A DNA stretch of 64,000 nucleotides. Source: Nectonema munidae (Eukaryota > Nematomorpha > Nectonematoida > Nectonematidae). The position numbers and the translations under genes are program-made. Shown one piece after another: positions 23,090 through 34,300 of this stretch. The notes under the pieces were generated by a model. The model was not told the DNA's origin and did not search any database. It worked only from the letters and a program-made list of their open reading frames with translations. The stretch spans positions 474,501-538,500 of the forward strand of contig JAUIRK010000567.1 of the NCBI GenBank assembly GCA_030549495.1, in the 5' to 3' direction. Positions within the stretch are counted from its first letter, which is position 1; each line of letters starts with the position of its first letter.

Positions 23090-25110
23090 GATTAGGTTTC
23101 AATTTCAAATTTTTCATCCGTAATAATACTCAGGTTATGTGGACCTTTGTTCACATGCTCTATATTATAGCCTCGAATGTAATAAATAAAGTTGTTTTTA
23201 ACACCAACTTGGAGATGGTAACATTTAGAAAAGTTGAGGTCCAAAGGTATTACATGATTGGTTAAGATTGAACAAATCACTTTGAAGTTGCCTTCTGGAT
23301 TCAGAAGTCGAACTACAATATATTTTAAGATCATCAACAAATAACTTGAAAGAAGAATTTACTTCGTAGTGAAGGTCATTTCTGTAGAGATTAAATGGAA
23401 GAGGTTCCAGCGTACTATACCCTGGATAACACGGCTAGTAACTTTGCATGATGAAATTCTAGTAATTGTGTTATCGTGGATTTTTCTTAATAAAGCCAAG
23501 CTGATTGATATCTATTATATTTGATCCTTTGAGATAAGAAAGAATACTATCGGCAATTATGGTGTCCAAAATTTTTGAAAGAACAGGAGTTAAGCTCACT
23601 GGTCTGTAGTTTGAAGGAATTTTGGGATCTAAGCTTTTGTGTATGGGCAAAACAAAAGCTGTTTTCCAACTATTGGGTAATTTTCCTTCTTTCAAAGAAA
23701 TGTTAAAAAGTAACGTCAATGGAGAAGTCAAAACATCTGTTAGTTTTTCCAAAATATATGGATGCAAACCGTACATTCCTGGAGATTTGCCGCCTGAAAG
23801 TGAGTACAGTTTTTCATGGACGGATTTTTCACTCATCCTAACTTCGTTCATTTGTGAATGACAAACAAACTTGGATACGATTTTTGGTGAGGATAGTTGG
23901 GGGTCAGTGAAAACAGATTAAAAGTAATGATTGAGTCTTTCAGCAATTTCGATATCGTTTTTGCCAATTATAGTATTTTTCCAAAAAATAATCATTTGAA
24001 AATAATTGATCTTTTTTCGGTTGTCTTTTATATTCTTTCAAAAGATTTATTTCGAAAAACTTTCCTTGTTTTTCTTGTCTCATGCCTTAGCTTGTTTGAC
24101 ATTTTTGAATCGCAGCAATATTGAAGGATCTTTAAACTTCATGAATTTTTAAAAAGTTTTTTCTTTTTCTTGAAAATGCTAATGGTTGAACAAGTTATAT
24201 AGAGACTGCGTTTTTTCTTGAATTTCATCAAGCGTACGTATGGAGCAACTACTCTGTAAATAGTATTCATTAAAATATCATAAAATTCTTCTAACGTATA
24301 ATCTTGGAATAGGTCCCATTTTACGTTAAAAAAGATATCTCTAAATTTTGTCATAATTTCCAACATTTAGTTTGCAAGTGGGAAGAGGAAGCTGGAGATT
24401 TGCTGCAATATGAAAGATCAAATTGCAAAGATTAATGATCGCTACCTGTTAAAGGTGGGAGAATAGTGATGTTTGTTCAATCCGTAGGATAATTCGTAAT
24501 TAATAGGTCTAGAAGACTTTTTTCCAGTGTAATCAAACCTTGTAGCGTTGTGCATTAACTGAAACAGGGTATAAGTACTCTAGAAAAGTTCGTACACGAG
24601 AGTTGCTTTGAAGAGTTTCATGAGGAGAAGTCCAATCGATAGAAGCGTAATTAAAATCGCGAAAAAAGATTAAAGCAGAATTGGGGAATTTGTCTAAGAA
24701 CAAGTAAAAGATGAATTAATTCTTGAGTTGAGCAGGATTAATTATCTGAAGGCAGAAGATAAAGATTTTCCCATTCTTTCCAATTTCAAGACTTAAGTAT
24801 CCTATATAAGAAGGTACAGAAAGAGATATTTTTTTAACTTTTAAAAAAGGCTTGAAAAAAGCAATAATAAGCCCTCTAGATTTAGGACGATTGGTGTTTG
24901 CTGTGTGAAAATCACTTAAAATGTCAAAATCGAACAGATTGTGAGCAGAGAAATCTGTTGAAGACAATCCAGGATTTTTGGGCAAGACCTAAGTAATAAC
25001 AATTAATTCAGAGTATGTCTACCAACTTATTAATGATAGCTCAGGAATTTTTGAGAGAAGTTGATTATAATTATTTACTTTATATATTATTGATTCATCT
25101 TTGTTTTCTT
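23090..25110 (-). mobile_element. LINE with endonuclease and reverse-transcriptase remains
   Basis: On the minus strand, running down from 25,100, the order is APE-type endonuclease and then RT. Endonuclease pieces include SRGLIIAFFKPFLKVKKISL near 24,870, then FRDFNYASIDWTSP near 24,640 (the GDFN..DW motif with one change) and a late endonuclease block near 24,420-24,500. The linker is at 24,140-24,370. The RT N-terminal part is at 23,471-23,851 (GGKSPGMYGLHPYILEKL, LPNSWKTAFVLPIHK, NYRPVSLTPVLSKILD). The palm/thumb follows as DDLKIYCSSTSESRRQLQ near 23,320 and HLQVGVKNNFIYYIRG near 23,190. Frames are broken several times. Jockey/CR1-like by order. Confidence 0.8.
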
Positions 25111-25114
25111 GATT

Positions 25115-26060
25115 CAACGTTTTCACGTGAACTCTTAACTTGTTCACTTTTTCACGTTCTTCAGGATTAAGAAGTTTCTTTTATTTGACCAATGGATAGG
25201 TATCTATCGAACAGCTCTTCAACAAAGTGGGTGTCATTAATTCTTTTACCATCATTGTTACCCTTCAACACCATGAATTATATGATTGGCTTTACCACGT
25301 TCTATGTCTAGCTCAGTGGCACGTTGGCTCGATAGCGTATCTTTAAGAAAATGAAGTAATGAATCAGTGAATCTTGTGAGCATGTGGCAGACAATTCAGG
25401 TTGATTATATGTTTTCAAATTTGTCTATCCCACTAACTTTTTGCTGAAAGAAAGTTCATAATATCTATATGAAAACATGCACAATTGATGAAGACAAAAG
25501 CAGACAAAGCTGTCACAAAAATGGAAAAATAAAAGAGTTTAAAAAAGAAAGAACTGATTTGGCCTTTAGTAGAGAATGAAGGGGCCGATAAAATCTTCTG
25601 ATTTGCTTTTACTCTCAACAGGCCCGTGAATAAGGAAGAGCAGAGGAATTTCTCCCTGGAATATATTTGCCCTGCCCCTCTCCTCAAACTCCCTTTAAGT
25701 ATATAAGTGTAAACACTTTCTTATAGTACAGCCCACGTTAGAAACAGCTTTGCCATCCCCCCCCCCCCCCCCATACCTCTGCTTAGAATCTAGTCTTTAC
25801 AGATCCCAAGAATGGGAAACATAAGGCAATTAGTTGAAAGACATGTTTGAATGCATCTTTCGATCGAACCGGAACCTCAATGAGAAAAGCTGCATGTAGT
25901 ACATCCAGCCTACGGACAATTTCCTGTTGACACTTTGCTTAACTCACATATGGCATATTACAATTTTATAACCTTATTAAATTATTTTATATTCTTTTCT
26001 ATTTTGAATTTAACTTTTTTTATTTTTTACTCTTTTGAATTTTTTAGTAAAGAAGTTTTA
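25115..26060. other. Intergenic; possible LINE ORF1 tail and a degraded MITE end
   Basis: The minus strand near 25,090-25,200 gives a charged stretch (KLLNPEEREKVNKLRV) that may be the end of the ORF1/ORF2 linker of the neighbouring LINE. CAGGCCCGTGAATAAG at 25,619 resembles the left end of the MITE at 9,151, and a 16-C run lies at 25,757-25,772. This may be a diverged relative whose right end is not identifiable. Confidence 0.35.
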
Positions 26061-26067
26061 TGCATAT

Positions 26068-26505
26068 AGAATTGAGTAAATGGGAGCTTGGTGCAGAAGG
26101 AATGTTCCTTGATCCTTCATTTTGACAGGAAGAAAATTACTAACGCAATCTCTGAATTCATGAAAAATAAAGTATATGAACCCATTTATTTTGTTTTTAG
26201 CATCATGACGTATTTACTGCAAAATTTGCACATCAGGCAGTGTGTGCTGGCAGCCATACTATAATAATGCCTTGGAATAAACGATCATATTTTGTTCATA
26301 ATTCCAAACGACACATGTTCTAAGTCAAATTAAAAGGAAAAAGGAAATTCAAACTCAATTCCAAACAAAACATACTTTGAAATTAGTAAATCTGAATAAA
26401 AATTTGAAAGTAAATCGATAAACTCAAAACAACAGTATACTAAATTAAAATACTTCAATTGGTTAACAACCAAAATATAATGGTTTACAAGAACTGCATC
26501 GGTAA
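26068..26505 (-). repeat. Third, diverged copy of the DNA that lies 3' of the serpin genes
   Basis: This stretch aligns over its length with 47,949-48,345 (right arm, same orientation) and so with the inverse of about 41,305-41,700 in the left arm. Shared blocks include CATTTATTTTGTTTTTAGC (one base different in the arms), GGAATAAACGATCATATTTT and AAACGACACATGTTCTAAGT. Similarity fades at both ends. No serpin exon is found beside it. It is either a stranded piece of a lost third serpin unit or an interspersed repeat also present downstream of the serpins. Confidence 0.65.
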
Positions 26506-26509
26506 AACA

Positions 26510-28525
26510 AATGGACACGCAAGTTAAAGTAAATCACTTTATAGGATTATAAATGACATTGAATAAATTTTTTAGTAATCGATCCTTGGTAATGTTGCTC
26601 GGTGAAAGTTTTTGGAAGAGTTGTTGTTATTTCTTGTCTCTTTGTTTGGTTCCCTTACGTGCAAATACGTCTTCCTGCCTCCAATACGAGTTTCTACATG
26701 ATACACTATGTGGATGTAACGTGTCTATGCATAATGTGTGATGAAGAGTGTGGTGTGAGACGGGCGCTCTCTTATACTATATGGCTTACCAACACAAATC
26801 TTTTTAGATTCATCATACACCTTGGTTAGTTTTTTATTTTGTTTAGCTATCCTCTATAAAAAACGTCAATAAATTTTCAAAAAATAACAAGAAAAGAATC
26901 TCCCACTCTAGTAGAAACTAGGGTAATTCCTAATATTTATTAAATTTTAAAAATGGCTCTATTTAAAATTATAAAAATCTAAAAAATTAATATAAAAAAG
27001 GTATTTTAGAAAATATTTTAAAAATATATAGAATTTATTATTAAGGAATAAAAAAATAAAATAAATATTTAAAATAATTTATTTAAAAAATTTATATTAA
27101 ATTTTAAATAAATAATTTTAAATTAATATTTTGAAAATTCAATTTAATAATTTTATTATTAAAAAAATAAAAAAGATATGGTAATGAAAATTTTTAATAG
27201 TATAATAAATTTTGAAAAAGATAAATTGAAAGATTAGAAAATTTAAATAGATGAGAATATGATAATTGAATTGTCTTAACTTTTTTACCCTATATATTTT
27301 TATGTTTTGAGTGTGGATTATTGGATTATCAGGGAAAAAATTTTATGTATGAAATGTTAATTTGTTTATTTTTTATATTGAATATGAGACATTGTTAATA
27401 ATGTTGGGTAAGTATATTAAATTTCTCTAAAAATGTTTTCTCGTCTATCAGGAACTTCCATAAAGATTTCTTAGAACTAATGCTGAAAAAATTTTGATAT
27501 GAGATGGTATTTTGTGGAAAATTGGTTTATGATCTCTAAATTTTTGAGAAAAATCTTCATTGAAAAATATATTTATTGTTGAAATTGAAATATTGTTAGA
27601 ATTGTATTACTATGAGTATATTTTAAATATTTTAAATAATTTTATAATAAATGAAAAGTAAGTTTTTAAATGAAATTGAGTTGTAAAAAAGATTTAAAGA
27701 TTTTTTTTGCAAACCAAAACACTGAAAACCATCTTTCACATTTTGTTTAATAAGATTATGTGTGAATGAGATGTTTAATTTTTAATAGATGTTAGATCAT
27801 TTTAGAACATTGTTGTTATTTGAATTAAGAGATAGATAAGGAAAAATTCAAATTCTCTCTATGGCATCATAGAAGCAAATTAGTGATAGAAAATTTGAGA
27901 GAAAAGAGTAAAGAAAAAAAATTTTGAAATAAAAATGAAGGAGAGGGTATTTAAAATTTATTGGTCTTGAAAATTCAATAATTTGATTATAATTTAGACA
28001 AATTTAATATTGTCTTATCACTTCCTCTTTTAAATATGTCCATGTTGACTATGTGTATTGTATAATATGGTTTAATTTGTATGTGTGTGTATGTGTATAG
28101 TAGTGAGAGAGAGAAAAAGAGTGTGTTGTTTTATGTGGCATCCTCTTTTTAAAAACATCCCTCTAAAATATAAGAATTAATCGATATATGTGTATATGTA
28201 GATATACTGTATTATGGAGGAGGCATAGACTGTATTTGCTACAATGAGTATAGTGGATACTCAATCTATAAGGATATATGTATTTGTAAATGTAAGTATA
28301 CTATATAATGCATTAAAAAGATTGAATAGAAAGATTATATCATTGGAAACTTCTTTTATTAAAATTTTTATAATAGATATAACCCCTATATATTAATCAT
28401 ATGTTAGCAAAGTGTTTTAAAATATTCATAAAGAACGAATTATGCAACGGAACGAATGACATAACAATGTTTACTGTGTATGAGCTTACCAATATACTAT
28501 ACTTAAATATAATACGCTATTTTAA
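26510..28525. other. AT-rich intergenic tract
   Basis: From 26,930 to 28,000 the DNA is almost purely A/T, with TTTAAAATA-type simple repeats. TG/TA microsatellite-like DNA lies near 28,080-28,110 and 28,180-28,300. Small frames at 26,553-26,829 have no recognisable domain. Confidence 0.45.
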
Positions 28526-28530
28526 TAGTG

Positions 28531-29356
28531 CAGTGGTTCTTAACCTGTGGGTCGTGACCCCTTTGGGGGTCGTTTGAAGTTTTTGCAGGGGTCATGAAAA
28601 ACTTTTGGTATCAAAAAGTGTATCCTCATAAACGTCTTCCATCAGTTGCAAAACTATTTCTATTTGATGTATTCATTAATCCTGATTGTATGATGCAATC
28701 AATTAATAATTTTGCTCTTAAAATCAAACATCATTTTAAATCTCACATATGTTGCTTGCAATCAAGCAATTGAAAACTATTTTCCGAAGTTAAATAGCCG
28801 TTCTAATGACATTTGGATCACCAGACCTTTTTCAGTGAGCAAAAGTAGCATTGATGAATCTGATGTTGCTGCCAAAGTGGAGTTTCTTCAAATAAGAGAA
28901 AACAGTCAATTAAAACTCGATTTTTGCGACCAAGCACTTCCATCATTCTGGGCCAAATTAAAAACCGTTTTCTTTCCAAACGTGCTATGATTTTTTTGAT
29001 ACATTTACCTTCAACTTATCGTTGCGAGACTGGATTTTGTGAATGATGTCTTCTGTTCTACAAGTGCACGTAATAAGATTGAAATTGATTCAGAGACGAG
29101 ATGCTGTCTGTCGAGCATTACACCATGTTTTGAAAAACTTTTGTCTGACAAACAATACCAGCCTTCGAAATAAAATTATACTGAATTTGTTAGATTATAT
29201 TATTTTAAATAATTTTTTTCAATTAAACTTTCTTTTAAAATTTGTTAGACTTGTTTTTAACTTTAAACGGTTGAATAAAAAAGAATTTTATAGGGGTCAT
29301 AAAAATTTTTTCATAATATTTTGGGGTAAATAGATCTTAAAGGTTAAGAACCACTG
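28531..29356 (+). mobile_element. Internally deleted hAT element (ZBED5/SCAND3-like) with 16-bp inverted ends
   Basis: CAGTGGTTCTTAACCT at 28,531 is repeated inverted at the right end, finishing at 29,356. The sub-terminal GGGTCGTGACCCC palindrome of the left end is well known from hAT elements. The 826-bp body holds only the C-terminal part of a hAT transposase. The flanks (TAATAGTG and GGCTAGAG) agree too poorly to call a target duplication. Confidence 0.82.
28700..29150 (+). pseudogene. hAT transposase C-terminal remnant
   Basis: The frame at 28,712-28,990 reads WITRPFSVSKSSIDESDVAA, then KVEFLQIRENSQLKLDF and LPSFWAKLKTVFFP. This matches the W...PF...l..E...L..d..lK..F....l..FW..l...yP pattern before the hAT dimerisation domain of ZBED5-like transposases. 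The next ~150 bases give a degraded dimerisation domain ending in RALHHVLKNF. The N-terminal two thirds are absent, consistent with internal deletion. Confidence 0.7.
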
Positions 29357-29359
29357 GGC

Positions 29360-30685
29360 TAGAGTAACAAAATTGGCTTTACGGTCTGACTTCATATTGG
29401 TCTTCATGCCGTTCTAGAGTCGTTGAATGATGTTTATAATGAAACAGTATATGGAATTGAATGTAAAGTTAATTTGATTAAAACAAAGGTATAACAAAAG
29501 TATTAAATGTTTCTGTAAGTGGATGGAAAAATTTCACAGAATTTAGAGACTGGAATACATATACTTGACACAATTTAACCTTTTGAAAATTGAGGATTTA
29601 TTATTATTGCTTTAAATTTACTTTAGTGGGAATGCACTTAAATTTGAAGGTTGAAAATTGGTGACATGATATTTTCTCCATTTTCCATTAACACATATTC
29701 TAACTTTTACCGATCGTATATAATATATAGAGTATCTTTTGATAAAAGTTAACACCTAAACACTAAGAACTTTAAATTTATAAATTTTATTATTTTTTTT
29801 TGGTAAAGCAGACATTTGATTTATTTATGAAACTCTCTAAAATGACTTCCAAATTTTTTTTTTAATTTAATGTTAAATAATTTTTTATTATAATTTGTTT
29901 TTTTGGATCAAAAAACGCCAGTTTAGTATATACACATGCCAAAGTATATCTAAACATATGGTTAATTTAATTGAAAATAGGATGTGGTATCCGTTGATTT
30001 TATACGGCCTGTAGGAAAGATGATACACCTACGCTGAAAAAAGTCATTAATAGAATTAACGAAGATGTTTCCTCTTTCAAAAAGAACAATGAAACATTTG
30101 GCTTTTTCAGGTCCAGTTGAGCAATGCACAAAATAGCAACAATGTTGTTTTAATACGAAAGATTGAGTCACATATAGCACATAATACAAAAATATATACA
30201 CACTTTATAGACAAAAATACAGTGATCTGACGCCCTCTTCCATGTCACTAGCAGTCTTAAAAGATAAAATCGTGATCTTTCGAAAAGGAATTAAAATGCA
30301 AGAAGAAAAAGAATCCTGGAACGTTCCGATCGTGAATGTCAAAGTATATTCTAACAGGCGAAATGGCTCGAACACATTCTCAAGTTTTCTGGAAGCAAAG
30401 AAATTATCCTTCTTGAAGGATAAATTTATATCAGAGAGAGGAAAAACTCTCCCTAAAATTCGCAAAAAATTGAACAACACGGAAAACATGCATTTTCTTC
30501 TAAAAGATTCTATTCGCAATTTAAGTAAAAGTTAATTCACTAAAAAGTAATCTAAAAATTTTGGAACAGTTAGAGTTACCTTACCATAACTATGACAGAT
30601 AGCAATATGTGAAGATATAATTATTAAAAAAAATATAAATGCGAATCGAATTTGCCCACTTTTCTTTCGTTATGAAAACGAAAGT
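29360..30685. other. Intergenic, one unexplained Lys-rich frame
   Basis: A 97-codon plus-strand frame at 30,242-30,535 (NVPIVNVKVYSNRRNG.., ..SERGKTLPKIRKKLNN) overlaps equally long minus-strand frames. No domain, start context or splice signal supports it. The rest is AT-rich and empty. Confidence 0.35.
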
Positions 30686-31286
30686 TCTGATTTTAGTAAG
30701 TTCTGAATTTCTGAATTACTTATTTAAATAAGTTACAATATATAAGCATTTTAGAGGGGTTATTATTGAAGAATTTCATGAGGAAAAATTTATAAATTTA
30801 AATTTTATGAGATTTTATCGAACCTGATCTCATGTCGTTTAGAGTATAAAATCTAAAAAGACTAAATAGAATTCAAAAAGACTATAGAATTGCAAAATGA
30901 CAAAATAGAACTAAAAAGGGTATATATTTTTCTCTTTTCTATCATCAGTACATCATGCCGCGCTGAGATTGCTTTATGATTCCCAATCGAATATATACTC
31001 TTCCCTGACATTGTGATGTTATTACATTTTATTAAAAAATGTTTTGTACGAGCGCTTGATTATTCCATTCTTCGTTCAAATTTCTTGCACCATCACTCAC
31101 TCCCCACCCCAAAAATGTACGCTGATATTTGAAATGTAGGAACATTTGATTCAAATTTTTCAGCATGCTTGCTTATTTTGTGTAAATAAAATCAATCAAG
31201 GTCAATGTTGCGTTTAGATTTGTATTGCAGTTGAAAGAAGTGCAAATATTGACAAATAATGGTATCGTTAATTGAAATGTGCAGCA

Positions 31287-31294
31287 TATAAAAA
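31287..31294 (+). promoter_or_regulatory. TATA box of the left serpin gene
   Basis: TATAAAAA lies 50 bases upstream of the ATG at 31,344 and is conserved in the mirror copy at 57,740-57,747. Transcription would start about 25-30 bases downstream, giving a very short 5' leader and supporting 31,344 as the start codon. Confidence 0.75.
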
Positions 31295-31343
31295 GGCTGG
31301 GCATCCAAAGGGAAGAAGCTCTTAACATTTTCATTTTCCAAAG

Positions 31344-34300
31344 ATGAGTCTAATTCTGTGTCTAATTCTGCTCGGAACATCCATCGCTCAGACATCAAAG
31401 CAGCAAGATGCCGTTGCAAGTGTCCTGTCGGGCGCTTCAAATTCGTTTGCGATCAACTTCTTCAATGGAATCTTAAAAGAGGAGCAAAATACCCCTACAA
31501 ATGTCGTGTTTTCACCATTGAGTTTATTTCAGCTTTTATCAATGTTAAGACATGGATCAGAAGGAAGAACAAAGGGAGAACTTTGCAAGGTTCAAACACT
31601 CGGAGATTTTTGCCAGCAAGAGATTTTTCTTGATCAAAGTAAATGAGATTTTATAATTTTTAATTTTAAGAACGAGAAAAAAAAAATATATATAGAGAGA
31701 TATATATTTTTTGGAGTTCAAGACAAGACTATTTTTTTCTAGCCAAAATTCAAGAGTCCGAATACCAGTAGTTATCTCATGTGATTTTAAATTTAGGCCC
31801 CTGAATATAACAGTTATGTCATCAGCAAAAAGCATCAGATCCATGGAGGAAATGGAATCTGACAAAGAAAACAAATCGTTGATGTATAGTGAAAAAAGGA
31901 TGGGTGCTAGGATCGAACCTTGGGGAACTCCGTTAAGAATATAATTTGGATTGGAAAAAACTGAATTGATATTTACGAATTGTAATCTAATATATATAAG
32001 AAGTTGGCATTCATCTCTCATCTTTTTTAAATAATAAATTAGTTAATAGAAATAGTAAAAAGTGTTTATTCAAAATTTCTTAAAGAACAAATTTTCCTCC
32101 TGAATGGTCATCAACATTTAACAAATACTTTTTACTATGGTGGTCCTCAATCAAAAATATCATATATTTTCACTATGGTCATCGATTTTTAACAGCGACT
32201 TTATCTATTTCTAACAACTTTTTATAATTTCCATAATAATTATTTTTCGACCACTATAGTCATCATTCATCAACCTTGAATAAATCAACGTTGACCCCAT
32301 TGACTTTTAAGTTTGTAAAAATATCTTTTAACTATTTAGACTTTTATAATTATAGAAGATATTTGGATAGATTGTATCTTTTGCTAATGTATAGTTGGTT
32401 TCTCCGAGACACCTCCATTTTAAGCTTCATTGCAAATGAAAATAACAGAAATTAACAGTTTTTTCTGAAAATAAGAATTTTCGTTATTGATGACATTTTC
32501 GTTTTCAGTTGTGATGATTTCGCAGATTTATTATCTGAACGTTTTTCTTCTTTTTTTGTTTTAATTTATAATATTCCAGAATATAAAAAAGATTTACTTT
32601 AAAAAATTTATTTTAAAGTTTGAAGGCCTAAGAGCTTTGGGTAAAAGCATTTTGAATGTTGCTTTTTTAATTAATCAAAATTTCTTTAATTTATGCTTTT
32701 TTGACAAAATTTGAGAAGGTAGTTAGGACCATTTTATTTTAATAGTTTTATATTCGCTATTTTTAAGTTGTTTCAAACATCAATTAGTTAATTAACTATT
32801 TGATTAATAATAATAATTAGTTAATTTACTAAATTAAGATACTAAATTTTTTTATTCTATTAAGAAGTAGTAAAGATTACTATAGCTATAGTAATTTTAA
32901 GGACTATTAGTTTTCTAGATATTTCTAGTAACCATTAGTAGTCATTTTTATGACTGAGTATTTTTAAAAGGTACTGTCTGTATTGAGTAAGCATTTGTAT
33001 ATACAATTTTAAAAGAATAGCATTTCAAAGTAACTAATTTTGTATTCAGAGTAAATAGTAAATTACAATGTCTCAATTCATGTGTTTTCTGTAGCATATA
33101 TGTTATCTTAGGAATTATATGAGATCTCTGCCTATTCTAACCTTAATGCAATATAGAGATACAATTTTAATAATGCAGAGTAATATAGTGGAGATATACA
33201 TTAATAAAAACATATGTGAGATACATAACTTTAAAATTAAGGCGAAAAGTTCTATGCTGAAAAATCTGAAGACAGTGGTGAAGGTAAACTAGTTCTTTTT
33301 GTTAGTCTAATGCTTCATGACGTATCAATTCAATTTCTGGAGAGTTACATCCAGAAAATGAGGGAACTTTATAAAGTAACGGTAAGTGAAGTGTACTTTC
33401 AAAGATTCCCAGAGAAGACAAGGAAGTTTCTCAATTACAAGTTTTTAGCACTAACAAGAGGAAAAATATCCGATGTTTTCCCATCGAATTCAATTGACTC
33501 TAGCACGAAATATGTTCTAGCTAATGCGTTATACTTCGCTGGAATTTGGAAAGAATCCTTTGAGTAAGTCAAGTTTAATTATTAGGCAAACAGTACATTT
33601 AGCAGGATAGTTAGTTTAAAACAAAAAAATATTTTGCAAAAATATTTTAAGTTGGTCATAGGATTTGCATATTTTTTCTACAAGGCATCTCTTTGTGTGA
33701 TTTGTATTTGGGATGCCATACTTCGTCTAAGGTACTACATTCGTTCAAATCTAATTTTATATAAAGGTACTTTTGTGTAAAAATGTAGAAACATAGCACG
33801 TACTTTTTCATTACCTTTTGTTATAAAGTGACATCTTTGTCAATGCTTTTTCCGAATAAAGAAATGTCGTTACATATTTTGTGAGAGTAGATTATAAAAG
33901 AAATTATGCTTCTTCTAATATGCATTGCACAAAATCTCTTTTGGCACAAAGGGCATTCCGCACAAGTCCCACAGCACACCTAGGCCAACTTAGCACGAAA
34001 ACATATTTTTAGACCTAAGCTCTTTTAGATTAAATTCCTGATAAATATATCCAAGCCTATAACTGTTATATTTTCACGATTCGACAAAAGCTTCTCGATG
34101 AAGCAAACATACGAGATAACAATCGGGGGTCTTTAAAATATCGATGGCTTGAAAACAAAATCTTTAGTTGATTAGTTTACACATTCTTCCGTACTTTGAA
34201 AGAAGTTCAACGTTTAGCAACGAATTTCTGATAAATAAATGCAACCCCAAAAGCACCAAGAAAAAAATTTTTAAATGAATTTTTCCATATAACCTTGTTT

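Noticed and set aside
26553-26829. Overlapping Cys-containing frames as a small secreted peptide gene
   Set aside because: No signal peptide followed by an ordered Cys pattern; two overlapping frames of similar length suggest chance.
30242-30535. 97-codon Lys-rich frame as a gene
   Set aside because: Overlapped by equally long antisense frames, no domain, no promoter or splice support.
32876-32895. Perfect 20-bp palindrome in serpin intron 1
   Set aside because: Simple AT-rich palindrome with no linked feature; likely chance.
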